From: UWMA-0277 sp965183885 | GTDB lineage: Bacteria > Bacteroidota > Bacteroidia > Flavobacteriales > BACL11 | DNA: 64,000 bases | Assembly (NCBI GenBank): GCA_965183885.1 | Contig: OZ238992.1 | Span: 558,001-622,000, forward strand | Direction: 5' to 3' | In this document: in pieces, positions 16,819-25,018 of the stretch | Numbering within the stretch: position 1 is the stretch's first letter | Layout: each line of letters begins with the position of its first letter | Made by a program: the position numbers and the translations under genes | Notes under the pieces: model-generated | Databases searched by the model: none | Told to the model about the DNA's origin: nothing | Seen by the model: the letters and a program-made list of their open reading frames with translations, nothing else

Positions 16819-17183
16819 TTTGAAAAAATCAACTTTATTGCACCTATTAACATTACAATTCCAAATACACGCCTAATGATTTCAGGCCTTACACTTATTG
16901 CAAATTTTGAACCAAAATATCCACCAATAATAAAAGTAAAAGCAATTACTAGAGAGTATTCCCATTTAACATATCCTGCTTTAAAATAGTTCATAGCAGC
17001 AAGTATTCCTATAGGAGGCAACATAGCTACAATAGAAGTTCCTTGTGCTAAATGCTGAGAAAAACCTAACAACACAACAAGTAATGGAACGATTAGTATA
17101 CCACCACCAATACCAACCATACCACTAAGCAAGCCAGCTAGCAGACCAATAACTATTAATATAACAAGGGTTGAAAAACTCAT
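16815..17183 (-). CDS. Half-size TauE/SafE family membrane protein
   Basis: A 122-residue protein with about four membrane segments that corresponds to one repeat of the TauE/SafE (sulfite exporter-like) family, whose usual members have two. The conserved loop GLLAGLLSGMVGIGGGILIV is at residues about 11-30, followed by AQGTSIVAMLPP. I start at the ATG at 17183, because the longer frame runs through an exact -7 promoter box (17195-17202, minus). A half-size member could work as a dimer. It heads a two-gene operon with the amidohydrolase, perhaps exporting an acid product. Confidence 0.8.
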   Translation of the reverse strand: MSFSTLVILIVIGLLAGLLSGMVGIGGGILIVPLLVVLLGFSQHLAQGTSIVAMLPPIGILAAMNYFKAGYVKWEYSLVIAFTFIIGGYFGSKFAISVRPEIIRRVFGIVMLIGAIKLIFSK

Positions 17184-17194
17184 AAATACAGCCA

Positions 17195-17219
17195 CAAATA
17201 TAAAGAACTTATATCTTTG
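17195..17219. promoter_or_regulatory. Divergent -7 boxes for the TauE-like and MBL-fold genes
   Basis: The minus strand carries TATATTTG at 17195-17202, 11 bases before the TauE-like ATG. The plus strand carries TATCTTTG at 17212-17219, 24 bases before the MBL gene. Both match TAnnTTTG exactly and leave only nine bases between them. Confidence 0.55.
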
Positions 17220-17243
17220 CTGAACAAAGCAAAATAATTTAAT

Positions 17244-17882
17244 ATGAACATAAAAACATTTACATTTAATCCTTTTCAAGAAAATACTTATATAATATAT
17301 GATGATAGCAAGGATTGCATCATTATTGACCCAGGATGCTACACTTATGAAGAACGCACTACACTAAGAAGATTTATAAGCTCAGAAGGCTTAAACCCAG
17401 TAAAACTTATCAATACTCACTGCCATATTGATCATATATTAGGAAATAAGTTTGTAAGTGAAACATGGAATTTAGAGCTCTATATGCACAAAGATGATTT
17501 ACCATTATTAGAGAATGCAGGAAGTATTAGTAAAACTTATGGCTTTGGAGATTATGAAGGATCACCCTATCCTAAACATTTTTTGGAAGAAGGAAAAACA
17601 ATAACATTTGGAGAAAGTAGTTTAAATATCATTTTTGCACCTGGACATGCACCTGGGCATATTTGTTTACATAATACAGATGAAAAATTTATAATTGCAG
17701 GTGATGTGCTTTTTAATGGTAGTATAGGGCGTACTGACCTACCAGGAGGAGATTATGACACCTTAATTAATAGCATAAAAACCAAACTCTTTCCTTTAGA
17801 TGAAGAAACTATCGTTTATTGTGGGCATGGGCCAAGTACCACTATAGGAAAAGAAAAGGCTACTAATCCTTTTTTAACATAA
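17244..17882 (+). CDS. MBL-fold metallo-hydrolase (glyoxalase II-like)
   Basis: A 212-residue metallo-beta-lactamase fold enzyme. The di-metal motif THCHIDHILG starts at residue about 58. APGHAPGHICLH, AGDVLFNGSIGRTDLPGGD and the final YCGHGPSTTIGKEKATNPF supply the remaining ligands and the C-terminal signature. It belongs to the YcbL/GloB-like thioester hydrolase group, but lacks the C-terminal domain of classical glyoxalase II, so the substrate is uncertain. It diverges from the TauE-like gene. Confidence 0.9.
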   Translation: MNIKTFTFNPFQENTYIIYDDSKDCIIIDPGCYTYEERTTLRRFISSEGLNPVKLINTHCHIDHILGNKFVSETWNLELYMHKDDLPLLENAGSISKTYGFGDYEGSPYPKHFLEEGKTITFGESSLNIIFAPGHAPGHICLHNTDEKFIIAGDVLFNGSIGRTDLPGGDYDTLINSIKTKLFPLDEETIVYCGHGPSTTIGKEKATNPFLT

Positions 17883-18030
17883 ATTACTAAAACAACCTTT
17901 CTAAATATTATAAAGGACTATTATTATTTTACACTAAACATCTTACAATTTCTTCTTTCCCTAAAATAACAAACTTGAATCTAAACCTATGAGCTAACAA
18001 ACTTTAACTATATAAAATAAACCTTTTTAC

Positions 18031-18038
18031 TATATTTG
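18031..18038 (+). promoter_or_regulatory. -7 box of the AraC-type regulator gene
   Basis: TATATTTG, an exact match to TAnnTTTG, 40 bases before the ATG. The 196-base gap upstream (17883-18078) holds nothing else I can identify. Confidence 0.5.
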
Positions 18039-18078
18039 CTTTGGAAAAGAAACTGCATATCACCTAAAAGAAGAAGTA

Positions 18079-18894
18079 ATGAATCCAAAAATATTTAACC
18101 CAAATAAAAATTTAGCAGATTTTGTAAAATGTTATTGGACACTAGAAGGTAAAAAAGAAACAACACCGAAAAGAAATATAATTATTCCAGATGGAACTAT
18201 AAAACTAATTTTTCACTATGGCGATTTATACTGGCATCATCCAGAAGGAAAAAATAGCTATCTGCAACCTAGATGCTTTTTAATAGGTCAACTTACCCGA
18301 CCATATGTAGTAGAACCTAATGGAGACACCGGAATATTTGTAGTTCGGTTTCATCCAAATGGTTTTTTACCATTCACCACAATACCTATTAAGGAGATGG
18401 AGAATACTCCTATTTATCTAGAACGATTATTTGGGAGAAAGGGGAAAGAACTAGAAACAAGAATATTAAATGCAAGTAATACTTCAAAAAAAATCAAGAT
18501 TATTGAATCATTCTTACTTGAAAGATTGAATAATAAAAAACTAACAGACAAAGTTGTAAAGTCTACCATTGAAACGATTTCAACAGCTAATGGACAACTT
18601 TCTATTAATGAACTTTCTAAACATAATAATCTAAGTCGAAGAATATTGGCACGTAAATTCTCTTCAACAGTTGGCTTAAGCCCCAAAAAACTTTCAAAAA
18701 TCATACGGCTACAAACAACACTAAAAACCCTACTTAATAAAGAAGTATATAAACTCACTGATTTAGCCTACGAGAATGAATATTTTGACCAAGCACACTT
18801 CATAAAGGATTTCAAAGAATTTACAGGAATCACCCCAAAGGAATTTTATGGAGATGATCTTAAAATGTCTTTAATTTTTGATAGTAAAAAGTAG
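18079..18894 (+). CDS. AraC family transcriptional regulator
   Basis: A 271-residue regulator. The C-terminal AraC DNA-binding domain (about residues 165-260) has two helix-turn-helix units: LSINELSKHNNLSRRILARK and KLTDLAYENEYFDQAHFIKD followed by FKEFTGITPKEF. The N-terminal half (LADFVKCYWTLEGKK, IPDGTIKLIFHYGD) resembles the cupin-like sensor domain common in Bacteroidota regulators. The ligand is unknown. It is followed by a VOC-family gene on the same strand, a frequent pairing in which the regulator may control the neighbour. Confidence 0.9.
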   Translation: MNPKIFNPNKNLADFVKCYWTLEGKKETTPKRNIIIPDGTIKLIFHYGDLYWHHPEGKNSYLQPRCFLIGQLTRPYVVEPNGDTGIFVVRFHPNGFLPFTTIPIKEMENTPIYLERLFGRKGKELETRILNASNTSKKIKIIESFLLERLNNKKLTDKVVKSTIETISTANGQLSINELSKHNNLSRRILARKFSSTVGLSPKKLSKIIRLQTTLKTLLNKEVYKLTDLAYENEYFDQAHFIKDFKEFTGITPKEFYGDDLKMSLIFDSKK

Positions 18895-18934
18895 CACTGT
18901 CCCATTTTTACAATTTTAAACTTCTAAAGGTTTG

Positions 18935-18976
18935 CATATTTGCATAGAATGAAAAAAATAAAATGAAAAAAATAAA
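18935..18976 (+). repeat. Tandem 14-bp duplication spanning the VOC gene start, with a -7-like box
   Basis: ATGAAAAAAATAAA occurs twice head to tail, at 18949-18962 and 18963-18976. The second copy is the start of the VOC gene. The first ATG is out of frame and reads five codons (MKKIK) to a TGA that overlaps the real ATG as ATGA. CATATTTG at 18935-18942, one mismatch from the -7 consensus, lies six bases before the first ATG. Confidence 0.7.
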
Positions 18977-19337
18977 CCCTGTATGCTGGTTTGATATTAA
19001 TGTAGCAAACCTAACACGAGCAAAAAAATTTTACGAAACAGTTTTTAACATAAAACTTATAGACTTACCGATTGAGTGGGGCAAACAATCAACTTTTCCA
19101 TTTGAAAACGAAGGAGTTAATGCAACTGGTGCCTTAGTAGAAAAAAATAATTACACCGCAAATGATAACAATACAGTAATTTATTTTTCTTCTGAAGACT
19201 GTATTACTGAAGAAAGTAGAGTAGAAAAATCTGGTGGAAAAATAATTAGAAAAAAAATGCCTATTGGAGAATTTGGATTTGTTGCTATTTTACAAGATAC
19301 TGAAGGTAATACCATTGGCCTTCATTCAAAAAAATAA
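18963..19337 (+). CDS. VOC family protein (glyoxalase/bleomycin resistance-like)
   Basis: A 124-residue single vicinal-oxygen-chelate domain. The start CWFDINVANLTRAKKFYETVF and the end GFVAILQDTEGNTIGLHSKK match the betaalphabetabetabeta pattern of this superfamily. Function is open: such proteins include lyases, dioxygenases and antibiotic-binding proteins. It follows the AraC regulator by 68 bases. Its start codon is preceded by an exact 14-bp duplicate that forms a five-codon upstream frame overlapping the true start. Confidence 0.85.
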   Translation: MKKINPVCWFDINVANLTRAKKFYETVFNIKLIDLPIEWGKQSTFPFENEGVNATGALVEKNNYTANDNNTVIYFSSEDCITEESRVEKSGGKIIRKKMPIGEFGFVAILQDTEGNTIGLHSKK

Positions 19338-19345
19338 GAAAATAA

Positions 19346-19381
19346 AGAGTAGTAGTTTGAGTGTACACAAACTACTGCTCT
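19346..19381. terminator. Hairpin between convergent VOC and MFS genes
   Basis: The arms AGAGTAGTAGTTTG (19346-19359) and CAAACTACTGCTCT (19368-19381) pair over 14 bases with one G-T. The T-tract after it on the plus strand is poor. Probably a bidirectional terminator. Confidence 0.6.
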
Positions 19382-19440
19382 TATATTAAAGCATACTAGC
19401 TTTGCAATAAGTTACTTTATTATATAACTGAGATAAGTAA

Positions 19441-20658
19441 TTAAACAGTTCTCTTTTCATAATCCAAGACTAAAAGGTAGTACATAAAAACACCAAAAGC
19501 ATAAAGTGCAGCAGTAATGTAAAAAATATAAGCATAAGGCAAGCCCTCAGCTTTAAGGAACCTAAATATTTGTGAACTGAAGTACCAACTCCCACTCCAA
19601 ATTGCTGCCATAATTGCACTAAGCATTTCTTGGTTTTTCTTTCCTACATAATTCATAGTAAGTTCGGAAGTCATGGGTGCAGCCATATTCATTAAAGGAG
19701 TCCTAATCCAGAAGCATAATACTGCTACTGGTAAAGCCCACCAATAAGCAGCAAAGAATTCAGTTGTAGCCAAAGCTATTAAGGCAATAACGGCAGTAGT
19801 TTGCGTATAAGTTATTCCCTTTTTAAACCCTAGTTTATTTTTAACCTTAGGAACTAGTAAAGCCAAAAAAGCAACCAATATGCTAGCAACTCCTCCAATA
19901 ACAGCAAACCCTGAAGAATCTACTTCAAAATTATGAAAGAAAAATAAATTAATAAATGGAATTGTTAAACCTGCACCAATTGCAATAATAAAAGTAGGTA
20001 CAATTGCCTTTATCAATAAAAACCAATCGTATGATTTCCATTGTAAGCCTTTTTTAACAGGAACAATAACATCAACCTTTAACTTCAATAAATAATGCAC
20101 TCCTATAAAACCAAGTACAGCTATAAACAATAAGATCTCACCTTCTTGAATATCTGTAAAAAACTGTCCTAAGCCAAAGATAATTATTCCACTAAGGATA
20201 GTTCCAAAACTATGAGTTGCATAATTTAATGAAATAGCATGTGATTGCTGTTCTTCCTTAGTATTTCTCATAATATAAGGCAAAGCACTTACCTGAAACA
20301 GCGTAAAAACAACACCCCACAATATAAATAGATGAGGTAAAAAAGAATACACTTTATTTTGCACTGCCACAACAAGTAAAATAGCAACCAAAGGCACTCC
20401 TAAACTTCCAAACATAAAAAATGGCTTAAGAGGTCTTCCCTTAATATAAAACCCTAAAGGAAAAGCTAAAAGCATTACAGCTAAAAAACGATAAGAAATA
20501 AAATGAGCAATCTCAGGATCAGAAAAACCCTGCTTTGACAAATAAATATTTAAAATTAGAAAAAAAGCAGCTCCAATAAGCTGCACAAAAAACTCTGCTT
20601 TTATCATTAAAAGAATATGTTCTTCTAATTTTAGATATGCATCAATAACCTTTCTCAA
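19441..20658 (-). CDS. MFS transporter
   Basis: A 405-residue protein with about 12 hydrophobic segments and the loose build of a major facilitator: FPLGFYIKGRPLKP in the loop after helix 2 corresponds to the motif A position, though it is degenerate. The substrate cannot be inferred. The longest frame starts at TTG 20658, only two bases after a -7-like box (TAATTTTG, minus, 20661-20668). An ATG at 20607 (MIKAEFF) may therefore be the real start. The gene follows DUF4286 and TPR genes on the same strand but may have its own promoter. Confidence 0.8.
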   Translation of the reverse strand: MRKVIDAYLKLEEHILLMIKAEFFVQLIGAAFFLILNIYLSKQGFSDPEIAHFISYRFLAVMLLAFPLGFYIKGRPLKPFFMFGSLGVPLVAILLVVAVQNKVYSFLPHLFILWGVVFTLFQVSALPYIMRNTKEEQQSHAISLNYATHSFGTILSGIIIFGLGQFFTDIQEGEILLFIAVLGFIGVHYLLKLKVDVIVPVKKGLQWKSYDWFLLIKAIVPTFIIAIGAGLTIPFINLFFFHNFEVDSSGFAVIGGVASILVAFLALLVPKVKNKLGFKKGITYTQTTAVIALIALATTEFFAAYWWALPVAVLCFWIRTPLMNMAAPMTSELTMNYVGKKNQEMLSAIMAAIWSGSWYFSSQIFRFLKAEGLPYAYIFYITAALYAFGVFMYYLLVLDYEKRTV

Positions 20659-20673
20659 AGCAAAATTATGTTA

Positions 20674-20982
20674 TTAAAACTCCTGTACTACTTCCATTAA
20701 AGTACGAAAGGCAACAGCTTTATCACCATAACGATTAATATGTTTTTGTTGTAAATCAGGAGCAAACTTAACTTGATAATGATGTAAATCCTTCATTGTT
20801 GGACAGCTATATGCAATTGCATATGTAGCACCAGTGTCCCCCTGCACAATAACTCTATTTATTTGTGCTTTAACAAATACCCCACATGCCATTACTTCAG
20901 GAATATGTTCATCTTTCATCCATTGCAACCAATCCTCTAAAATACTGTTCTCTATACTAACAGTTACATTATATATTATCAT
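20674..20982 (-). CDS. DUF4286 family protein
   Basis: A 102-residue soluble protein matching the small Bacteroidota family DUF4286: MIIYNVTVSIENSILEDWLQ at the start, WMKDEHIPEVMACGVFVKA in the middle, and YQVKFAPDLQQKHINRYGDK near the end. The fold looks like a dimeric ferredoxin-like alpha/beta barrel. No function is known to me. Its ATG overlaps the end of the TPR-protein gene by four bases, so the two are probably made together. Confidence 0.85.
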   Translation of the reverse strand: MIIYNVTVSIENSILEDWLQWMKDEHIPEVMACGVFVKAQINRVIVQGDTGATYAIAYSCPTMKDLHHYQVKFAPDLQQKHINRYGDKAVAFRTLMEVVQEF

Positions 20983-22784
20983 TCTTCTTCATTTAAGTTA
21001 TCTCCTCTCAATGCACGAAAACGTTTACGAGCATGAGCTGTAAAAATACTACTACTATGATCTAATACTATTTTTTCATAAAACTGCATTGCTTTTTCAC
21101 TATCATTCAATTGTAAATCATAAATTCTGGCTTGATGATAAAGCGCATCGTCAGCAAGAATATCATCAGAAAACTCTGAATTAATCTTAGCATACATTTC
21201 TAAAGCTAACTCAAATTTATTTTGTTTAAAATAAATCTCTGCTTTACGCATATAAATTTCATCTGATAAAGTGTGTCCTTTAAAAACTGTTAATACAAAA
21301 TCATATTTTACAATTGCTTCATCATATCTCTGCTGATAACTTAATAAGTCTGCTGCTGAAAAAGCACGCATAGCAAGCTCAGTTGTATCTAAATTTAAAT
21401 TATCTGTTATAAGCAATGAAAGATCCATAGCATCATTTGCAATCAATTTAGTTGTTGATGCTTTTAATACATCTAACTGTGCTTGAGCCCAATTAAAATC
21501 CCCTTGATAATAAGCAATTCTTGCCCTTCTCAATTTTGCCTCATGCCCTATAGGATTTTCTTTAAAATCTTTTTCTACCTGAGAATAGTAAAGTAAAGAC
21601 TCCCAAATATTCCCTAATAAAAGTTGTATATCGGCATATTCTAACTTACATTCAGCCAAATCTATATTAGAAATCTGAGGGATATTCATAGCCTTACTTA
21701 AAAGTAAATCTGCAGCTTTTAAATCATGCAATACAAAAGCTTTAAAATGTGCATAATTAGAAAGAAGAAGCACTGTATTTTTATCAACCCCTAAAGCAGC
21801 TATTACCTTTTCATAATCCTTATCCAATATTGAAGTATCTTCTTCTTTACTGCTTAAACTCTTAGTCATTGCAAATAGCTTATTAATATTTGCATTAATA
21901 AAAAGATCGTTCCTACTTCCTTTAGCAATTACATATTCATAGCCTTCAACAGCTAAATTATAATCTTTATTATCTAAAAATGTTTCTGCTAAATCATACA
22001 CTTTAGCTCCATCTCCATCTACACGCTTATCTAGCGCCTTTGCTTGTCTTAGAGCCATATTAAACTGATGATTTTGCATAAACAACCAGATTAACATCTC
22101 TGTAAAATCACTCCTACCCTTCTCTTTTCTTACATGAGGTAGCAAAGCCTTTTTAACCAATTGGTAATTGCTCTCATTCTTAATTCCATTATTATCTAAG
22201 AAACGTTGAATATTAGATATCACGTTTCTTTTCTGCTTAGGATTAATAGCCAATTCATTTAAATACTCTTCAACCATTAAGTCCGACTTTCCTAACTGAG
22301 CATATAACTCTGCTTTTTGCATTGCAAAATTTGACTTTATATTTCGCTGTTCAGCAAGTACATACACACTAAGTGCTTTTTGAAATAATTGATGGCGCCT
22401 AAAAGTATTTGCTAAGTTTATTGCTTGTGACCTTTGCCCAGTTATTTGCTCTGTTATTTTTTTAAAGCCTCGTTCTGCTTTTTTAGCCTTACCACCCTTT
22501 TGCTGGGCAATAGCCGTCTCTAATTTATAACTTAAACTAGAGGGATATTTTTTAGATGCTATTTTAGCCAATTTTTCAGCTTCTGAAAATTCAGATTCAG
22601 CTAATAAAGATAAAAAGTAAGGGTGATAATAAGCAATAGAAAACTGCTTTTCAGTAAGTTCCTTATAAATTGTTACTGCCTTTTCATAATTACCATTTAT
22701 ATAATATTGATATGCCAATTGCTGCTCACTCTGCTGTGAAAAAGCAAAGGAAGTAATAAACATAAATACTATAAGCAATCGCAT
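20979..22784 (-). CDS. Secreted tetratricopeptide repeat protein
   Basis: A 601-residue exported protein: signal peptide MRLLIVFMFITSFAFS, then QQSEQQLAYQYYINGNYEKA, the first of many TPR-like helical hairpins. The C-terminal third (about 470-590) has clear repeats such as QQRYDEAIVKYDFVL, FKQNKFELALEMYAKI and LNDSEKAMQFYEKI. It is probably a periplasmic scaffold. A conserved position next to serS and DUF4286 in related genomes is from memory. The client protein is unknown. Confidence 0.87.
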   Translation of the reverse strand: MRLLIVFMFITSFAFSQQSEQQLAYQYYINGNYEKAVTIYKELTEKQFSIAYYHPYFLSLLAESEFSEAEKLAKIASKKYPSSLSYKLETAIAQQKGGKAKKAERGFKKITEQITGQRSQAINLANTFRRHQLFQKALSVYVLAEQRNIKSNFAMQKAELYAQLGKSDLMVEEYLNELAINPKQKRNVISNIQRFLDNNGIKNESNYQLVKKALLPHVRKEKGRSDFTEMLIWLFMQNHQFNMALRQAKALDKRVDGDGAKVYDLAETFLDNKDYNLAVEGYEYVIAKGSRNDLFINANINKLFAMTKSLSSKEEDTSILDKDYEKVIAALGVDKNTVLLLSNYAHFKAFVLHDLKAADLLLSKAMNIPQISNIDLAECKLEYADIQLLLGNIWESLLYYSQVEKDFKENPIGHEAKLRRARIAYYQGDFNWAQAQLDVLKASTTKLIANDAMDLSLLITDNLNLDTTELAMRAFSAADLLSYQQRYDEAIVKYDFVLTVFKGHTLSDEIYMRKAEIYFKQNKFELALEMYAKINSEFSDDILADDALYHQARIYDLQLNDSEKAMQFYEKIVLDHSSSIFTAHARKRFRALRGDNLNEEE

Positions 22785-24050
22785 TTATGAAATTATATCA
22801 AATCCTGTATAAGCTTGTAATGCCTTAGGAATTTTAACTCCTTCTGGAGTTTGGTTATTCTCAATTAATGCTGCATAAATTCTTGGCAATGCCAAAGCAC
22901 TTCCGTTTAAAGTATGACATAATTGATTTTTCCCATTTTCATCTTTATACCTTAACTTAAGCCTATTTGCTTGGTAACTCTCAAAATTAGAAACTGAACT
23001 TACTTCTAACCATCTTTCTTGCCCTGCTGAATATACTTCAAAATCAAAAGTAAGTGCTGATGTAAAACTTAAATCTCCTCCACAAAGCTGCAATACTCTA
23101 TAAGGAAGTTCTAATTCATCTAATATCGATGCTACATGAGCCACCATAGCATCTAATGTTTCATAAGATTTATCAGGATGTTGCACCTGAACAATTTCTA
23201 CTTTATCGAACTGATGCAATCTATTTAAACCTCTAACTTCCTTACCATATGAACCTGCTTCTCTTCTAAAGCAAGGGGTGTAAGCAGTACATTTAACTGG
23301 AAACTCTTTTACAATAACATCTCTAAAGAAATTTGTTACTGGAACCTCAGCAGTTGGTATTAAATATAAATTATCTTCTGTAGCATGATACATTTGCCCC
23401 TCTTTATCAGGTAACTGACCAGTACCAAACCCTGATGCTTCATTAACTAAATGAGGTGGTAAATATTCAGTATATCCAGCAGCAGTATTTTTATCTAAAA
23501 AATAAGCAATTAAAGCCCTTTGTAATTTTGCACCCTTATTTGTATAAACAGGAAATCCTGCCCCAGTAATTTTATTTCCTAATTCAAAATCAATAAGTTT
23601 ATAGTCAGTAGTTAATTCCCAGTGTGGTTTTGCCCCCTCCATCAAATTAGGAATTGTTCCTACTTCTTTAAGTGTAACATTATCAGCATCTGATTTTCCA
23701 GATGGAACACTATTATGAGGGATATTAGGTATCTGAACTAAAATATCCTGAATCTCTTTTTCTAATTCAGTTTGTTTAGCCTGTAAAGCTTTAGATTGTT
23801 CTTTAACTAATCCTGATTTTTGCTTTAGTTCATTAGCTTCTGTAGCATTTCCTGATTTATAAAGCTCTCCAATTTGTTTCGCTAATTGATTTCCTTTAGC
23901 CAATAACTCATCTGCTTGTTGCTGAGTAGCTTTACGCTCATCATCTTTTGCAATTACAGTATCAAATAATACTGTAGCATCTAAATTTTTCACCTTTAGT
24001 AAAGCAATATAACTGTCCTTATTTTCCCTGATCTTATTAATGTGTAACAT
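22785..24050 (-). CDS. serS: Serine-tRNA ligase
   Basis: SerS charges tRNA-Ser with serine. The N-terminal coiled-coil arm that grips the tRNA spans residues about 25-105 and is rich in K, E and Q. The class II core shows motif 2 (CFRREAGSYGKEVRGLNRLH) and motif 3 (GSALALPRIYAALIENNQ). The serine-binding TAEVP is also present. At 421 residues it is standard. A -7 box (TACATTTG, minus, 24075-24082) lies 24 bases upstream, immediately after the rpmA terminator. Confidence 0.97.
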   Translation of the reverse strand: MLHINKIRENKDSYIALLKVKNLDATVLFDTVIAKDDERKATQQQADELLAKGNQLAKQIGELYKSGNATEANELKQKSGLVKEQSKALQAKQTELEKEIQDILVQIPNIPHNSVPSGKSDADNVTLKEVGTIPNLMEGAKPHWELTTDYKLIDFELGNKITGAGFPVYTNKGAKLQRALIAYFLDKNTAAGYTEYLPPHLVNEASGFGTGQLPDKEGQMYHATEDNLYLIPTAEVPVTNFFRDVIVKEFPVKCTAYTPCFRREAGSYGKEVRGLNRLHQFDKVEIVQVQHPDKSYETLDAMVAHVASILDELELPYRVLQLCGGDLSFTSALTFDFEVYSAGQERWLEVSSVSNFESYQANRLKLRYKDENGKNQLCHTLNGSALALPRIYAALIENNQTPEGVKIPKALQAYTGFDIIS

Positions 24051-24087
24051 CTTCTATTTTTTGTATATCTGGAACAAATGTAAATAA

Positions 24088-24115
24088 AAAAACTCTTGAT
24101 TGCTCAAGAGTTTTT
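24088..24115 (-). terminator. Rho-independent terminator after rplU-rpmA
   Basis: A perfect 12-bp stem, AAAAACTCTTGA / TCAAGAGTTTTT, with a TTGC loop. It lies 26 bases past the rpmA stop, in the gap before serS, and ends in a T-run when read on the minus strand. Confidence 0.85.
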
Positions 24116-24140
24116 CTAAATAAAATATATTGTGCAATCC

Positions 24141-24398
24141 TTAGTTTACTGATTCTACTGAAACGTAAGATCTATTATTTCTCTTTTTAGTAAATTTCAC
24201 TTTACCATCTGTTAATGCGAATAAAGTATGATCTTTCCCCATACCTACATTTTCACCTGGGTTATGTACAGTACCTCTTTGTCTAACGATAATGTTACCA
24301 GCAATAATTGCTTGTCCACCAAAGATTTTTACACCTAATCGTTTACTTTGTGATTCTCTACCATTCTTACTACTACCCGCTCCTTTTTTATGTGCCAT
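24141..24398 (-). CDS. rpmA: 50S ribosomal protein L27
   Basis: An 85-residue L27, whose N-terminus reaches the peptidyl transferase centre. MAHKKGAGSSKNGRESQSKR and LGVKIFGGQAIIAGNIIVRQ are diagnostic. The short start MAHKKG shows no N-terminal extension of the type cleaved by a Firmicutes-type protease. Cotranscribed after rplU (26-base gap) and followed by a strong terminator. Confidence 0.97.
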   Translation of the reverse strand: MAHKKGAGSSKNGRESQSKRLGVKIFGGQAIIAGNIIVRQRGTVHNPGENVGMGKDHTLFALTDGKVKFTKKRNNRSYVSVESVN

Positions 24399-24424
24399 TG
24401 TATTAAGTTTTTAAGTTCTACTTA

Positions 24425-24862
24425 TTATTCAGCTTTTTTAGCTGTAGTTTTTTTAGCTGGTGCTTTTTTAGCAGCTGTCTTTTTTGCGGCAGGCTTCTTT
24501 GCAGCAGGTTTAGCAGCTTTTTCTTCAGCTGGCTTTTTAGCAGCTGGAGCTTTTGCATCAATTTTTTGGATCTCTAATTTTGTTAAATACTGTCTGTGAC
24601 CGTTTTTAACTTTGTATCCTTTTCTTCTTTTCTTTTTAAAGACAATTACTTTATCGCCTTTCAGGTGCTCAAGTACTTTTGCAGTTACCTTAGCTCCTTT
24701 TATAACTGGGGCGCCAACATTTACTGTACCGTTATCATCTAAAAGAAGTACTTTATCAAAAGAAACTTTTGACCCTTCCTTAGACTCTAATCTGTGTACA
24801 AATATCTGCTGATCTTTTTCAACTTTAAATTGTTGCCCTGCTATCTCAACTATTGCGTACAT
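24425..24862 (-). CDS. rplU: 50S ribosomal protein L21 with Lys/Ala-rich tail
   Basis: The first ~100 residues are a normal L21: MYAIVEIAGQQFKVEKDQQI, then FKKKRRKGYKVKNGHRQYLT. After about residue 105 comes a 40-residue tail made almost only of K, A, P, T and E, with repeated AAKK and PAKK units, giving 145 residues in total. The tail resembles histone H1-like low-complexity ends and is probably disordered on the ribosome surface. It is first gene of the rplU-rpmA operon. Confidence 0.96.
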   Translation of the reverse strand: MYAIVEIAGQQFKVEKDQQIFVHRLESKEGSKVSFDKVLLLDDNGTVNVGAPVIKGAKVTAKVLEHLKGDKVIVFKKKRRKGYKVKNGHRQYLTKLEIQKIDAKAPAAKKPAEEKAAKPAAKKPAAKKTAAKKAPAKKTTAKKAE

Positions 24863-24888
24863 TATTATTATTTTTTAAAAATGGTCTG

Positions 24889-24896
24889 CAAAATTA
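24889..24896 (-). promoter_or_regulatory. -7 box of the rplU-rpmA promoter
   Basis: TAATTTTG on the minus strand matches TAnnTTTG exactly, 26 bases before the rplU ATG. Confidence 0.55.
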
Positions 24897-24989
24897 CACA
24901 ATCTGATTAAATAGAACAAAAAATACTCATCTTTTTTGAATAACTAAGATTTATACAATTTCAGCAAAGTCAGAACCAATATTTGATAC

Positions 24990-24997
24990 TATATTTG
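24990..24997 (+). promoter_or_regulatory. -7 box of the M43 protease gene
   Basis: TATATTTG matches the consensus exactly and lies 21 bases before the ATG at 25019. It rules against starting the protein at the upstream frame start at 24983. Confidence 0.55.
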
Positions 24998-25018
24998 CGG
25001 CTCACAAAAATAATTAAA

